The position numbers and the translations under genes were made by a program. Shown here piece after piece: positions 27,529-36,129 of a stretch of 64,000 bases of DNA (its first letter is position 1; each line of letters starts with the position of its first letter). Below the pieces are notes generated by a model. That model was not told the origin of the DNA and made no database searches. It saw nothing but the letters and a program-made list of their open reading frames with translations. The stretch comes from Mycobacterium paraseoulense (GTDB taxonomy: Bacteria; Actinomycetota; Actinomycetes; Mycobacteriales; Mycobacteriaceae), in NCBI RefSeq assembly GCF_010731655.1, contig NZ_AP022619.1, positions 2,976,001-3,040,000 of the forward strand, written 5' to 3'.

Positions 27529-27617
27529 CCTGCACACCGACCTCAGGCCCTCCATCAGATCCAAGGACTGACACCTCTCCGGTCGCCGGCGCTCCCTCCG
27601 TGAAGCGCAGTGGTGTT

Positions 27618-27637
27618 GGCAACGATGCAGCGTTGCC
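27618..27637. promoter_or_regulatory. 20-bp inverted repeat upstream of lipoprotein copy 1
   Basis: GGCAACG-ATGCAG-CGTTGCC, a perfect 7-bp inverted repeat with a six-base centre. It lies about 90 bp upstream of the minus-strand lipoprotein start and 170 bp from the divergent FkbM gene, so it may be an operator or an mRNA hairpin. No regulator can be assigned. Confidence 0.35.
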
Positions 27638-27810
27638 CCGCATCATCTGTCAATCATGCACATCTTCGGGCATATCCCGACCAAGTTGAACGGCCGCGGG
27701 CGGGCGCGTCCCTTTTCGGGGCGCGCCGGCGCCGGCTAAGCCGCCCATATGGGAATGGGTACGCCGTCTACTAGGCTGATGGCTCCGCGAATCGCTCAGG
27801 AGACCGCAAC

Positions 27811-28605
27811 ATGCCGCTGGCTCGATCGGCCAAACGTTGGCTGGCGCCCGCGGCAAAGACACTCGCGCCACGCTTCTACTGGCGGCGCAAGTACCGCATC
27901 TTGCAACGCCTCGGGCAAACCCGGGCGGACGTGCAGTTGGCGGTGTCGTTATGCGACCCGAACCGGGTCTCGTTGGACATCGGTGCCGACGTCGGCCAAT
28001 TTACGATCGCGATGCTCGCGTCGTCGCGGTCGGTGATCGCATTCGAACCCCGGCCCGCTCAGGCTCGCGATCTGGAGGCGATGTTCGGCGCGGTCGGTGC
28101 CCCCGTGCGGGTGGAGGCGATCGCCCTGTCGGACGCGGCCGGCGTGAGCACGATGCGGGTGGTCGAGTCCGAGCCGGGCCGCAGCACCATCGACCTCACC
28201 AATGCCCTGACCGACGTCGATGGCAGCGGAATCCGCAACGTCGACGTCCCGATCAGGCGGCTTGACGACCTGTGCCTGGACGACATCGGCATGATCAAGA
28301 TCGACGTCGAGGGCCATGAGCTCGCCGTGTTGCGCGGCGCCGCACAGACACTCGCACGCAACCGGCCCGCGATCATGGTCGAAGCCGAGCAACGCCATTA
28401 CCCCAACGCCGTGGCCGAGATCACCGCGTTGTTGCGCGAGTTCGGCTACTCGGGTTACTTCGACCTCGATGGCGTCCGGAGACGGATCGACGATTTCGAC
28501 CCGGGCGAACATCAAGACCCGGCCAACGTCGGCGACCGGAACAACGACTGGGCGCCTCGCGGCGTCTACGTCAACAACTTCGTCTTCGTGCCTCGGGGCG
28601 GGTGA
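27811..28605 (+). CDS. FkbM family methyltransferase
   Basis: 264 aa; AGGAG lies about eight bases before ATG 27811. SAM-binding loop VSLDIGADVGQFTIAMLASS, acidic FEPRP, and the FkbM hallmark MIKIDVEGHELAVLRGA. FkbM enzymes O-methylate sugars and secondary metabolites. It is divergent from lipoprotein copy 1 and convergent with the GGDEF-EAL gene. Its place inside the exopolysaccharide region suggests it caps or decorates a sugar residue; it is the second sugar-methyltransferase candidate after the TylF-like one. Confidence 0.87.
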   Translation: MPLARSAKRWLAPAAKTLAPRFYWRRKYRILQRLGQTRADVQLAVSLCDPNRVSLDIGADVGQFTIAMLASSRSVIAFEPRPAQARDLEAMFGAVGAPVRVEAIALSDAAGVSTMRVVESEPGRSTIDLTNALTDVDGSGIRNVDVPIRRLDDLCLDDIGMIKIDVEGHELAVLRGAAQTLARNRPAIMVEAEQRHYPNAVAEITALLREFGYSGYFDLDGVRRRIDDFDPGEHQDPANVGDRNNDWAPRGVYVNNFVFVPRGG

Positions 28606-28671
28606 GCGCAGACCGCACGAGGCACGGCCACCGCCACGCGTCGGGCGAATGTCGCGACCCTCGGTGTGACG

Positions 28672-30555
28672 CTAGCTGCCGCCCGTCGGCAATTCCTTGG
28701 GGCCGGCCAAAAACGGCAGCGACAGCCAGCGCGCGGCCAGCAGGGCTTCCATCGCATCGGCGGGGACCGGGCGCGACAGCAGGAAACCCTGGGCCCGACG
28801 ACAACCGTGCTGGATCAAAGTCATTGCCGCCAGCGGTGTTTCGACGCCCTCGGCAACAACGTCGAGACCGAACGCTTCGGCCAGACCGATGATCGCCCGA
28901 ACGATCGCCAGGTCGCCGGCGTTGTTACCCAGGTCGCGCACGAACCCGGTGTCGATCTTGAGCATGTCGACCGGCAGAGATTTCAGGTGCGACAGCACCG
29001 CGTAGCCGGTACCGAAGTCGTCGATGGCCAGCTGGACCCCGATTTCCTTGAGCTCCGCCAAGGTTTTTCGAGTGGTGTCGATGTCGTGCACCACGGCGCG
29101 CTCGGTGATCTCCAGGCAGACCGAGCCGGCGTCGAGGCCGAACTCGTCGATGGTGTCGGCGACATCGCGCACGAAACCCCGGGTGATCAGCTGGATCGGC
29201 GACACATTGATGCGCATCACGGTCCCTTGGCCGACGCCCTTGGCCCGCCAGCGGCTGAAGTCTGCGCACGCCGTGCGCATCACCCAGCGGCCCAACTCCC
29301 CCGCCAGGTTGGTCGATTCGGCGATCCCGATGAAGGAGTCCGGTAGCAGCAGGCCCCAGATCGGGTGCCGCCACCGCACCAGCGCCTCCGCGCCTACGAC
29401 GGCTCCCGTGGACAGGTCGACCTCGGGCAAATAGTGCAGAAGCAACGCGTCGCTGCCGATGTCGCCTTGCAGATGCAGTTCGATGTCGTTGCGGAACGCA
29501 CGCTTGAGGGACATGTCGTCGGTGGACACCGCGATCTGGTTGCCGCCACCGCGTTTGGCGGTCAGCACCGCCTCGTCGGCGCGGCGGAGCAGGTCGGTGC
29601 AGTTGTCGCGTCCCGGCTCGCCGACCGCCAGCCCGATGCTGACCGTGCGGCTGATCACGTGGCCGCCGATGGCCAGGCGCTCGCACAGCATCGCCGACAG
29701 CCGACGGGCGAACGACTCCGCGTCCTCCGGCGACATGGACTGGTCGGGAACGACGACGAACTCGTCACCGCCCAACCGGGCGATCGTGCTGTCGGGGGCG
29801 CAGATCCGGATGCGTTGCGCGAAGATTCGGATGAACCAGTCGCCGGCGGTGTGGCCAAGGTAATCGTTGATCGGCTTGAGCCGGTCGAGATCGAGGTACA
29901 TGACGGTGACCGGGCCGGGGCGTCCCGCGACGAGCCGTTCGGACAGGTGCGCGACCAGGGCGCGACGGTTGTAGAGGCCGGTCAGATCGTCGTGCTCGGC
30001 GAGATAGCGAAGCTTTTCTTCGGCCGCGATGCGCGCCTGCAGCTGTGCGAACAGCGCGGCGACCGCCTCGAGCGTGTTGATCTCGTCTTGCTCCCACTTG
30101 CGGGCGCCGAACTTGACGAAGCCCAGCAACCCGGTGGTCGTCCCACCCGAGACCAGGGGGGCGGCGGCCACCGAGGGCGATGCGGCACCGTGCGTCCCGC
30201 CCAGCCTGCGCCGGAAATAGCGTTTGGACTGCGCCGGCCGGATCACCACCGGTTTGTGGCCCGGCCCGCACTGGGCGAGGACCGACTCGGCGAGGTCCAG
30301 CTGGGCGGAGGCCGGCGGATCCGGGTCGTCGGCGTCGGTCCGGGGTGGCCACTCGGCGACCAGCGCCGAGTTCCGGGTGTGCGGGTCGAGGTGCCGCAAG
30401 AAGCTGGCGTCCACATCGAACTGTTCGACGAGTTGCGCGAGCACCTGCCCGCTCACCAGGGTGGCGGTGGCCGCGGTGGCCTCCATCAATTGCGTGGCGA
30501 CGGAGGTGACGACCAGGTCCAGGCTGCGCGGCACGGTCTCCTCCGATGCGGGCAT
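28672..30555 (-). CDS. GAF-GGDEF-EAL bifunctional cyclic-di-GMP enzyme
   Basis: 627 aa. GAF sensor at about residues 20-185, GGDEF domain about 190-360 with intact RLGGDEFVVV, EAL domain about 370-610 with GAEALVRWRHP, MRINVSP, EITERAV, IDDFGTGYAVL and VVAEGVET. Both catalytic signatures are intact, so synthesis and hydrolysis of c-di-GMP are both possible, as reported for the similarly built Rv1354c and the M. smegmatis enzyme. Start ATG 30555; GTG 30534, right behind GGAGGAG, is an equally good start (620 aa). No TM, so cytosolic. It lies between the two lipoproteins, consistent with second-messenger control of the polysaccharide. Confidence 0.93.
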   Translation of the reverse strand: MPASEETVPRSLDLVVTSVATQLMEATAATATLVSGQVLAQLVEQFDVDASFLRHLDPHTRNSALVAEWPPRTDADDPDPPASAQLDLAESVLAQCGPGHKPVVIRPAQSKRYFRRRLGGTHGAASPSVAAAPLVSGGTTTGLLGFVKFGARKWEQDEINTLEAVAALFAQLQARIAAEEKLRYLAEHDDLTGLYNRRALVAHLSERLVAGRPGPVTVMYLDLDRLKPINDYLGHTAGDWFIRIFAQRIRICAPDSTIARLGGDEFVVVPDQSMSPEDAESFARRLSAMLCERLAIGGHVISRTVSIGLAVGEPGRDNCTDLLRRADEAVLTAKRGGGNQIAVSTDDMSLKRAFRNDIELHLQGDIGSDALLLHYLPEVDLSTGAVVGAEALVRWRHPIWGLLLPDSFIGIAESTNLAGELGRWVMRTACADFSRWRAKGVGQGTVMRINVSPIQLITRGFVRDVADTIDEFGLDAGSVCLEITERAVVHDIDTTRKTLAELKEIGVQLAIDDFGTGYAVLSHLKSLPVDMLKIDTGFVRDLGNNAGDLAIVRAIIGLAEAFGLDVVAEGVETPLAAMTLIQHGCRRAQGFLLSRPVPADAMEALLAARWLSLPFLAGPKELPTGGS

Positions 30556-30828
30556 ACATCCCTGGGGGGCGGGCCACCGGGTTGGCGGTTGCCCTATCGG
30601 GGGACGGTCGTGATGACGAACCCCGTCGGATGCGGGCCCATGCGCATCGACGGACCACTTTGATTCGCGTGTTGGCCTGTCGGACGTATTCGGACCAGGG
30701 GCAGGTCACGATCTGTTTTGTCAGCAAAAACGTATCACGCAGGACGGAGTGCATTAGGGGTAACGAGCGACTTCCGCGCGGGGCTCGTCGACGGCGCGAG
30801 GGGCGCCTCGCGGGGGGTCACCGATGCC

Positions 30829-32487
30829 TCAGGGTCCGTTGGCCGACGCCGCGTCGCTCGCTATATCCAGGGTGGCGATCGGATACAGACCGGAACCGTC
30901 CCGACCGTCGCGCGCCAGCGCCATCGGCGCGTAGTTCACCACGTGCGAGGCGCCCGGCTTGTGCTGCTGCCAATCCACCGACGCGCGCAGCGTGTAGTGC
31001 CCGGGGGCCAGGCCCGTCACGTCGACGTGCACCGACTCGGTGGACGACTCCGGGACGGCCTCCTCGCGCGACGAGCTGGAGTCGTCGTGGACCAGCGTCT
31101 TGAGATTGACCGTCGCCGGAAGGGTGCGGACGACCGCTCCGGAGAAATCGACCAGCTTGTAGCCCGGCGCCCAATGCTCGGTGGCCGCCGCCGAGCCGTA
31201 GTTGGTCCAGACGACGGAGATGGACGCCACCTTGCCCTGGATCGACTGCGATCCCGGCTTGGCCTCCACCGAATACCGGTAACCGGCGGAGGTGTTCGCC
31301 TTGGCCCAGAGCAGGTACAGCTTGGGGTCCATCGCCGACGTCGAATCCCGGTCGGGGAAGTTGGCGCTCGACGTCATCGAGACGTGATACCTGACGACGT
31401 CGTGCAGGGCCTTCTCGTAGTACGACCGCGGGTCGGTCCCGTTCGGCAACGGGCACCACTGGCTGATCACCAGCGCCGAGGTGAGCCGCTGCTTGATCGC
31501 GTTGACCGCGGCGTCGTTGAACCGCACGTAGTGGGAGTCGCTGGACTCGGCCCATTCCGGCAGCGGTGCCTGCACGCCAAGACAATCCGCGCGGACGCCG
31601 ACGGGGGCGGACAGTTTCTTCGTCACGTCGTCGGCGAACAGTTCGCGGACGATCTCCGGGTTTTCCCCGGTGACCACCAACTGGGTGTGGCCGAACGCGC
31701 CGACGTTCGCAGCGACCAGCCGCCCGATGGACGCTTTGGTGATGCTTTGATCGCGAAACTGGCTGTAATAACCCAACTTCGACGGGCTGTCGTCCGGTGC
31801 CGGCCCCGGCGCCCCGAGCGCGTCGCGCACGTACGCGAGGCTGGTCTTGCCGAAATCGCCGTACCCGGAGAACTCGAACACGCTGAGGCGCTCGTCGCCG
31901 TCGTAGCGCCGCCCGAGCGCGGCGAGCAGCTGCCCGAAGTTGTCGAGGTAGTCGGCGTCATTCCAGTTCGGGACCACCTGCGCGACACCCGAACTGTTCG
32001 GCGCAGCGGGGTAGGTGGTGGCCGCGGAGCGGATCCAGTCCGGAATCGCGATGTTGGTGTTGTTCGGATAGGAATCGTTGCAACAGGATTTGTAGGCGTA
32101 GACGCCCAGGATCAGCCGCATGTTCCTGCTGCCGACCTTGCCCAGCGCGTCGTCGATCGCGCTGAAGTCGAACTTGCGGTCGTCGGGCGCGTCGGGGGGC
32201 AGCGTGCGCGGGTCGACGGGCTGCAACTGCCGCCACGAGACCCGCAGGCTGGCGTCGTACGATGCCGGCCAGGCGGCGTGCCGCTGCGCGGAATTGCCTT
32301 GCGGGAAAAGCGGATTCAAGCCTTCCTCGTATTGGCCGCGCAGCGGGTTGGGGATCTCTTGAGCGCTGGGCGGGATGGCCGGACTGACCATGGCGGACAG
32401 CGGCCCGGGATCGCTCTTGCCACCGCATCCGCTCAGCACCATCGCCGTGCACACGACAGCGGCCAGCGCGCTCTTCCTCGTTGTCAC
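30829..32487 (-). CDS. DUF4832-type lipoprotein, glycoside-hydrolase-like (copy 2)
   Basis: 552 aa from GTG 32487, set by GGAG ten bases upstream and a lipoprotein signal right after it (AVVCTAMVLSGC, lipid Cys at residue 21). Very similar to the copy at 25816-27528 along its whole length, including VFEFSGYGD, SAPVGVRADCLGV and HYTLRASVDWQQHKPG. The two putative active-site acids differ: GDWSE is GDFGK and ITEWC is ISQWC here, so this copy may be catalytically inactive and act by binding. Position next to pabB and length fit M. tuberculosis Rv1006, which would make this the ancestral copy; that equivalence is from memory. Confidence 0.72.
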   Translation of the reverse strand: MTTRKSALAAVVCTAMVLSGCGGKSDPGPLSAMVSPAIPPSAQEIPNPLRGQYEEGLNPLFPQGNSAQRHAAWPASYDASLRVSWRQLQPVDPRTLPPDAPDDRKFDFSAIDDALGKVGSRNMRLILGVYAYKSCCNDSYPNNTNIAIPDWIRSAATTYPAAPNSSGVAQVVPNWNDADYLDNFGQLLAALGRRYDGDERLSVFEFSGYGDFGKTSLAYVRDALGAPGPAPDDSPSKLGYYSQFRDQSITKASIGRLVAANVGAFGHTQLVVTGENPEIVRELFADDVTKKLSAPVGVRADCLGVQAPLPEWAESSDSHYVRFNDAAVNAIKQRLTSALVISQWCPLPNGTDPRSYYEKALHDVVRYHVSMTSSANFPDRDSTSAMDPKLYLLWAKANTSAGYRYSVEAKPGSQSIQGKVASISVVWTNYGSAAATEHWAPGYKLVDFSGAVVRTLPATVNLKTLVHDDSSSSREEAVPESSTESVHVDVTGLAPGHYTLRASVDWQQHKPGASHVVNYAPMALARDGRDGSGLYPIATLDIASDAASANGP

Positions 32488-32691
32488 GGTTGCTTCTCCC
32501 AACACACACCGATGCACCCCGAAGGGGCCCCATACTGCCTGGGTTATCTGGTGCGTGTATCCGACGCGGGGCAATTCACGAATTGGCGTAGCGCAGCCTA
32601 ACACGCATTACCCGGCCCTCCACGGGTCCGAGGTCGGGCGGCCCGGGGAGGGGAGCCGCGCCGGTGAGACACGTCACAATGGGGACGGGCC

Positions 32692-32718
32692 TGTCACGCC
32701 CGGCCGGCCCGCGGTGTC
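32692..32718 (+). promoter_or_regulatory. ECF41-type promoter
   Basis: TGTCACG at 32692-32698, exactly 16 bases, then TGTC at 32715-32718. The published ECF41 consensus is TGTCACA-N16-CGTC, so this matches 6/7 and 3/4 with the exact spacer. It lies about 37 bp before the oxidoreductase ATG, whose Shine-Dalgarno (AGGAGA) is at 32744-32749. The sigma factor gene is second in this operon, so this would be its autoregulated promoter. Confidence 0.65.
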
Positions 32719-32754
32719 TCGAGGGCATCAGGCCCGTGAGAACAGGAGACAGCA

Positions 32755-33939
32755 ATGACCGAGGTGGCCGCCCAGAAAACTCATGTCGTCGTGGTCGGAG
32801 GCGGATACGCCGGAACCCTGGCCGCCAACCATCTACGCCAGCGTCCGGACATCGACATCACCCTGGTGAACCCCCGCCCCGTGTTCGTCGAGCGAATCCG
32901 GCTGCACCAGTTGGTCGCCGACACCGGCGCCGCGACCGCCGACTACGCGACGTTGCTCGGCGACGGGATCCGGTTGGTCGTCGACGCGGTCGACCGCATC
33001 GACGCCCCCGCCCGGCGCGTCCTGCTGTCCTCGGGCCGCGAAGTCGACTACGACTACCTGATCTACGCCGTCGGCAGCACCGGCGCGGCACCGGTGACCA
33101 CCGTGCCCGGGTTCGCGGACTTCGCCCACCCGATAGCCGACCTGGAAAGCGCGCAGCGGCTGCGCTACGCGCTCGCCGACCTGCCGCTCACCGCGCCCGT
33201 CACCGTCGTCGGCGGCGGGTTGACCGGCATCGAAACGGCGTCCGAGCTGGCCGAACGGGGCCGCCGGGTGACGCTGGTGTGCGGGGCCGCGCTCGGCCCG
33301 TCGCTGAGCAGGCGGGGCCGCCGTTCCGTCGCCAGGCGGCTGCGCGGGTTCGGGGTCAACGTGCTGGAATCGGCGACGGTGACGGAGGTGCGGTGGGACG
33401 CGGTGGTGCTCAGCGACGGCGCCGTGCTGTCGAGCGGGGCGACCATCTGGACGGCGGGATTCGCCGTCCCGGACCTGGCCGCGCGTAGCGGATTGAGCAC
33501 GGACGCGCTCGGTCGGCTGCTCACCGACGAGACGCTGACCAGCATCGACAACCCCTACGTCGTCGCCGCGGGTGACGCGGCCGCACCGTCGGGCCAGCCG
33601 CTGCGGATGAGCTGCCAGGCCGCCGGACCGCTGGGCGCCCAGGCCGCCAACACCGTGCTCAGCCGCATCGCCGGGACCGCCCCCGCCCGGCTCAACCAGG
33701 CGTTCGTCGGGCAATGCATCAGCCTGGGCCGCACCTACGCCACCGTGCAGTTGGCGCGCACCGACGACACCCCGGTGAACATGGTGCTGGGCGGCCGGAC
33801 GGCCGCGTCCATCAAAGAGGCGATCTGCAAGGGCACGCTGTGGGCCATCCGGCGCGAGGCCGCCAAGCCGGGTTCGTACCGCTGGCTCAAGGGCGGCAAG
33901 CGGCCCGCGCCGGTGCCCGCCGAGATCGCGCTGCGATGA
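32755..33939 (+). CDS. NAD(P)/FAD-dependent oxidoreductase (NDH-2-like), ECF41-associated
   Basis: 394 aa two-dinucleotide-binding flavoprotein: THVVVVGGGYAGTLAANHL (FAD), PVTVVGGGLTGIETASELAE (NAD(P)H), IWTAGFAVPDLA, and NPYVVAAGDAAAPSG (second FAD contact). Soluble or peripherally bound. Its stop overlaps the start of the sigma factor gene (ATGA), and oxidoreductases are among the enzymes typically encoded beside ECF41 sigma factors. The substrate and the signal linked to it are unknown. It belongs to the accessory region between lipoprotein copy 2 and pabB. Confidence 0.88.
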   Translation: MTEVAAQKTHVVVVGGGYAGTLAANHLRQRPDIDITLVNPRPVFVERIRLHQLVADTGAATADYATLLGDGIRLVVDAVDRIDAPARRVLLSSGREVDYDYLIYAVGSTGAAPVTTVPGFADFAHPIADLESAQRLRYALADLPLTAPVTVVGGGLTGIETASELAERGRRVTLVCGAALGPSLSRRGRRSVARRLRGFGVNVLESATVTEVRWDAVVLSDGAVLSSGATIWTAGFAVPDLAARSGLSTDALGRLLTDETLTSIDNPYVVAAGDAAAPSGQPLRMSCQAAGPLGAQAANTVLSRIAGTAPARLNQAFVGQCISLGRTYATVQLARTDDTPVNMVLGGRTAASIKEAICKGTLWAIRREAAKPGSYRWLKGGKRPAPVPAEIALR

Positions 33940-34847
33940 CGCGCGCGCCCACCGGCGGCGAGCACGCCGAACGGTTCACCGTGCTGCGGCCGCTGCTGTT
34001 CACCATCGCCTACGAGATGCTGGGCTCGGCCACCGAGGCCGACGATGTGCTGCAGGACAGCTATCTGCGTTGGGCGGCGGTCGACCTGTCCACGGTGCGT
34101 GACACCAAGTCCTACCTGGCCCAGCTGGTGACCCGCCAGGCGCTCAACGCGCTGCGCGCCGGCGCGCGCCGGCGCGAGGACTACGTGGGGCCGTGGCTGC
34201 CGGAGCCCTTGTTGCTCGACGAGCAGGACCCCTCGGCGGATGTCGTTCTGGCGGAATCGATTTCGATGGCGATGTTGGTCCTGCTGGAAACGCTCAGCCC
34301 CGACGAGCGGGCGGTGTTCGTGCTGCGCGAGGTGTTCGGCTTCGACTACGGCGAGATCGCCGAGGCGGTCGGCAAACCGGCGCCGACGGTACGACAGGTG
34401 GCGCACCGGGCGCGCGAACACGTGCGGGCGCGGCGGAAGAGGTTCGACGCGACGGACCCGCAGCGCAACGCGCGGCTCACCGCCCAGTTCCTTCAGACGG
34501 CCGCCAGCGGTGACGTGCAGACGCTGATGACCATGCTCGCCCCCGACGCCACGTGGACGGCCGACAGCGGCGGCAAGGTGTCCGCGGCGCGCCGGCCGGT
34601 GGTGGGCGCCGACCGGGTGGCCCGGGCCATCGTCGGCCTGATCCGCAAGGCGACCGAGCTCGTGGAGTTCCGCATCGAGATGGTGACCTGCAACAGCGCC
34701 CCGGCCGTGCTGCTCTACCTCGCCGATCACCTCGAAGGGGTGATCACGCTGGAGATCGCCGACGACAAGATCACCAACTTCTACGTGACGCGCAACCCGG
34801 ACAAGCTGGCGGCCCTGGCGACCGCCCGTGACGTCAGCCGCGGCTAG
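33936..34847 (+). CDS. ECF41-family RNA polymerase sigma factor (SigJ-like)
   Basis: 303 aa from ATG 33936 (ATGA overlap with the oxidoreductase). Sigma2: FTIAYEMLGSATEADDVLQD; linker PWLPEPLLL; sigma4: LSPDERAVFVLREVFGFDY and VGKPAPTVRQVAHRARE; then a SnoaL-like C-terminal domain of about 120 aa with DSGGKVSAA. The WLPEP linker and DGGGK-like motif are signatures of the ECF41 group, in which the fused C-terminal domain replaces an anti-sigma factor. The ECF41-like promoter at 32692-32718 suggests autoregulation. M. tuberculosis SigJ belongs to the same group. Confidence 0.92.
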   Translation: MTRAPTGGEHAERFTVLRPLLFTIAYEMLGSATEADDVLQDSYLRWAAVDLSTVRDTKSYLAQLVTRQALNALRAGARRREDYVGPWLPEPLLLDEQDPSADVVLAESISMAMLVLLETLSPDERAVFVLREVFGFDYGEIAEAVGKPAPTVRQVAHRAREHVRARRKRFDATDPQRNARLTAQFLQTAASGDVQTLMTMLAPDATWTADSGGKVSAARRPVVGADRVARAIVGLIRKATELVEFRIEMVTCNSAPAVLLYLADHLEGVITLEIADDKITNFYVTRNPDKLAALATARDVSRG

Positions 34848-34875
34848 GCGGCCGCCCTTCTGTCAAGCTAGGGCG

Positions 34876-36126
34876 GTGCGTATCGACCGGCTCGGCGACC
34901 TCGGGGCCGCACCCGCGGTGCTGCGTGCCGTGGGCGACGCGACGGCTCGCCTCGGGCTGCCGCCGCCGGCCGCGCTGACCGGCGACTGGTTCGGCGCGCT
35001 GGCGGTGATCGCCCCGAGCGTGGCGGCGCAGCCGGTCGATCCCGGCGCCGCCTTCGCGGTGCCACTGGGCGCGCGGCCCGCCGACTCGCCGGCGGTGGGC
35101 GGCGGCTGGATCGGTTACCTGTCCTATCCCGATCCCGGCGCCGACGGCCGGCCCAACCGGATCCCGGAAGCCGCGGGCGGGTGGACGGACTGCGTCTTGC
35201 GCCGCGACCGGGACGGCCGGTGGTGGTACGAAAGCCTGTCCGGCGCGCCGATGCCGGACTGGCTGGCCGCCGCGCTGGCCACGGCGCCGCCGGAGCGCGA
35301 CTGCCGCGTCGACTGGGGCACCGCCGACCGGGCGGCTCACCGCGCCGGGGTGCTGAACTGCCTCGAGGCCATCCGCGCGGGCGAGGTCTACCAGGCGTGC
35401 GTCTGCACGCACTTCACCGGGGCGGTCAGCGGTGCCCCGCTGGATTTCTTCGCCGACGGCATCGCCCGCACCTCCCCGGCGCGCGCGGCCTACATCGCCG
35501 GGCCGTGGGGCGCGGTGGCGTCGCTGTCCCCCGAACTGTTCCTGCGGCGGCGCGGCGCGCTGGTGACGTCCAGCCCGATCAAGGGCACCCTGCCCCTGGA
35601 CGCATGGCCGTCGGCGTTGCGGGCGTCGGCGAAAGAGGTGGCCGAGAACATCATGATCGTCGACCTGGTGCGCAACGACCTCGGCCGGGTGGCGATCGTC
35701 GGCACCGTCACCGTGCCCGAGCTACTGGTGGTGCGGCGCGCCCCGGGTGTGTGGCACCTGGTGTCCACCGTGTCGGCGCGGGTTCGGACCGAACTGCCGA
35801 CGTCGGCGCTGCTCGATGCCGCCTTCCCTCCCGCGTCCGTCACCGGGACACCCAAACACCGTGCTCGCCAACTGCTTTCGCAGTGGGAGCCACACCGTCG
35901 CGGAATATATTGCGGGACAATCGGTCTGGCTTCCCCGGTCGCGGGATGCGAACTGAACGTCGCCATCCGCACGGTCGAATTCGACGCCGCGGGCGGCGCC
36001 GTGCTGGGTGTCGGCGGAGGGATCACCGCCGATTCCGATCCCGACGCCGAATGGGCCGAATGCCTGCACAAGGCGTCTCCCATCGTCGGACAGCCACGCA
36101 TCGCGGCCGCGTTCTCGGCGCGCTGA
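34876..36126 (+). CDS. pabB: Aminodeoxychorismate synthase component I
   Basis: 416 aa from GTG 34876. Chorismate-binding enzyme: GEVYQACVCTHF, SLSPELFLRR, SSPIKGTLPLD, AENIMIVDLVRNDLGRV, FPPASVTGTPKHRA and GIYCGTIGLASP. It converts chorismate with ammonia (from a PabA glutaminase, not in the window) to 4-amino-4-deoxychorismate for folate synthesis. Anthranilate synthase TrpE is the alternative, but the short N terminus and the synteny (pabB-rsmI-pmt-arcA) support PabB, equivalent to Rv1005c. First conserved backbone gene after the accessory region; starts 28 bp after the sigma factor stop. Confidence 0.9.
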   Translation: MRIDRLGDLGAAPAVLRAVGDATARLGLPPPAALTGDWFGALAVIAPSVAAQPVDPGAAFAVPLGARPADSPAVGGGWIGYLSYPDPGADGRPNRIPEAAGGWTDCVLRRDRDGRWWYESLSGAPMPDWLAAALATAPPERDCRVDWGTADRAAHRAGVLNCLEAIRAGEVYQACVCTHFTGAVSGAPLDFFADGIARTSPARAAYIAGPWGAVASLSPELFLRRRGALVTSSPIKGTLPLDAWPSALRASAKEVAENIMIVDLVRNDLGRVAIVGTVTVPELLVVRRAPGVWHLVSTVSARVRTELPTSALLDAAFPPASVTGTPKHRARQLLSQWEPHRRGIYCGTIGLASPVAGCELNVAIRTVEFDAAGGAVLGVGGGITADSDPDAEWAECLHKASPIVGQPRIAAAFSAR

Positions 36127-36129
36127 CCT

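Noticed and set aside
30716..30729. TTTTG-TCAG-CAAAA inverted repeat upstream of the GGDEF-EAL gene
   Set aside because: Arms of only five A/T-rich bases; likely by chance in a promoter region, not strong enough to call an operator.
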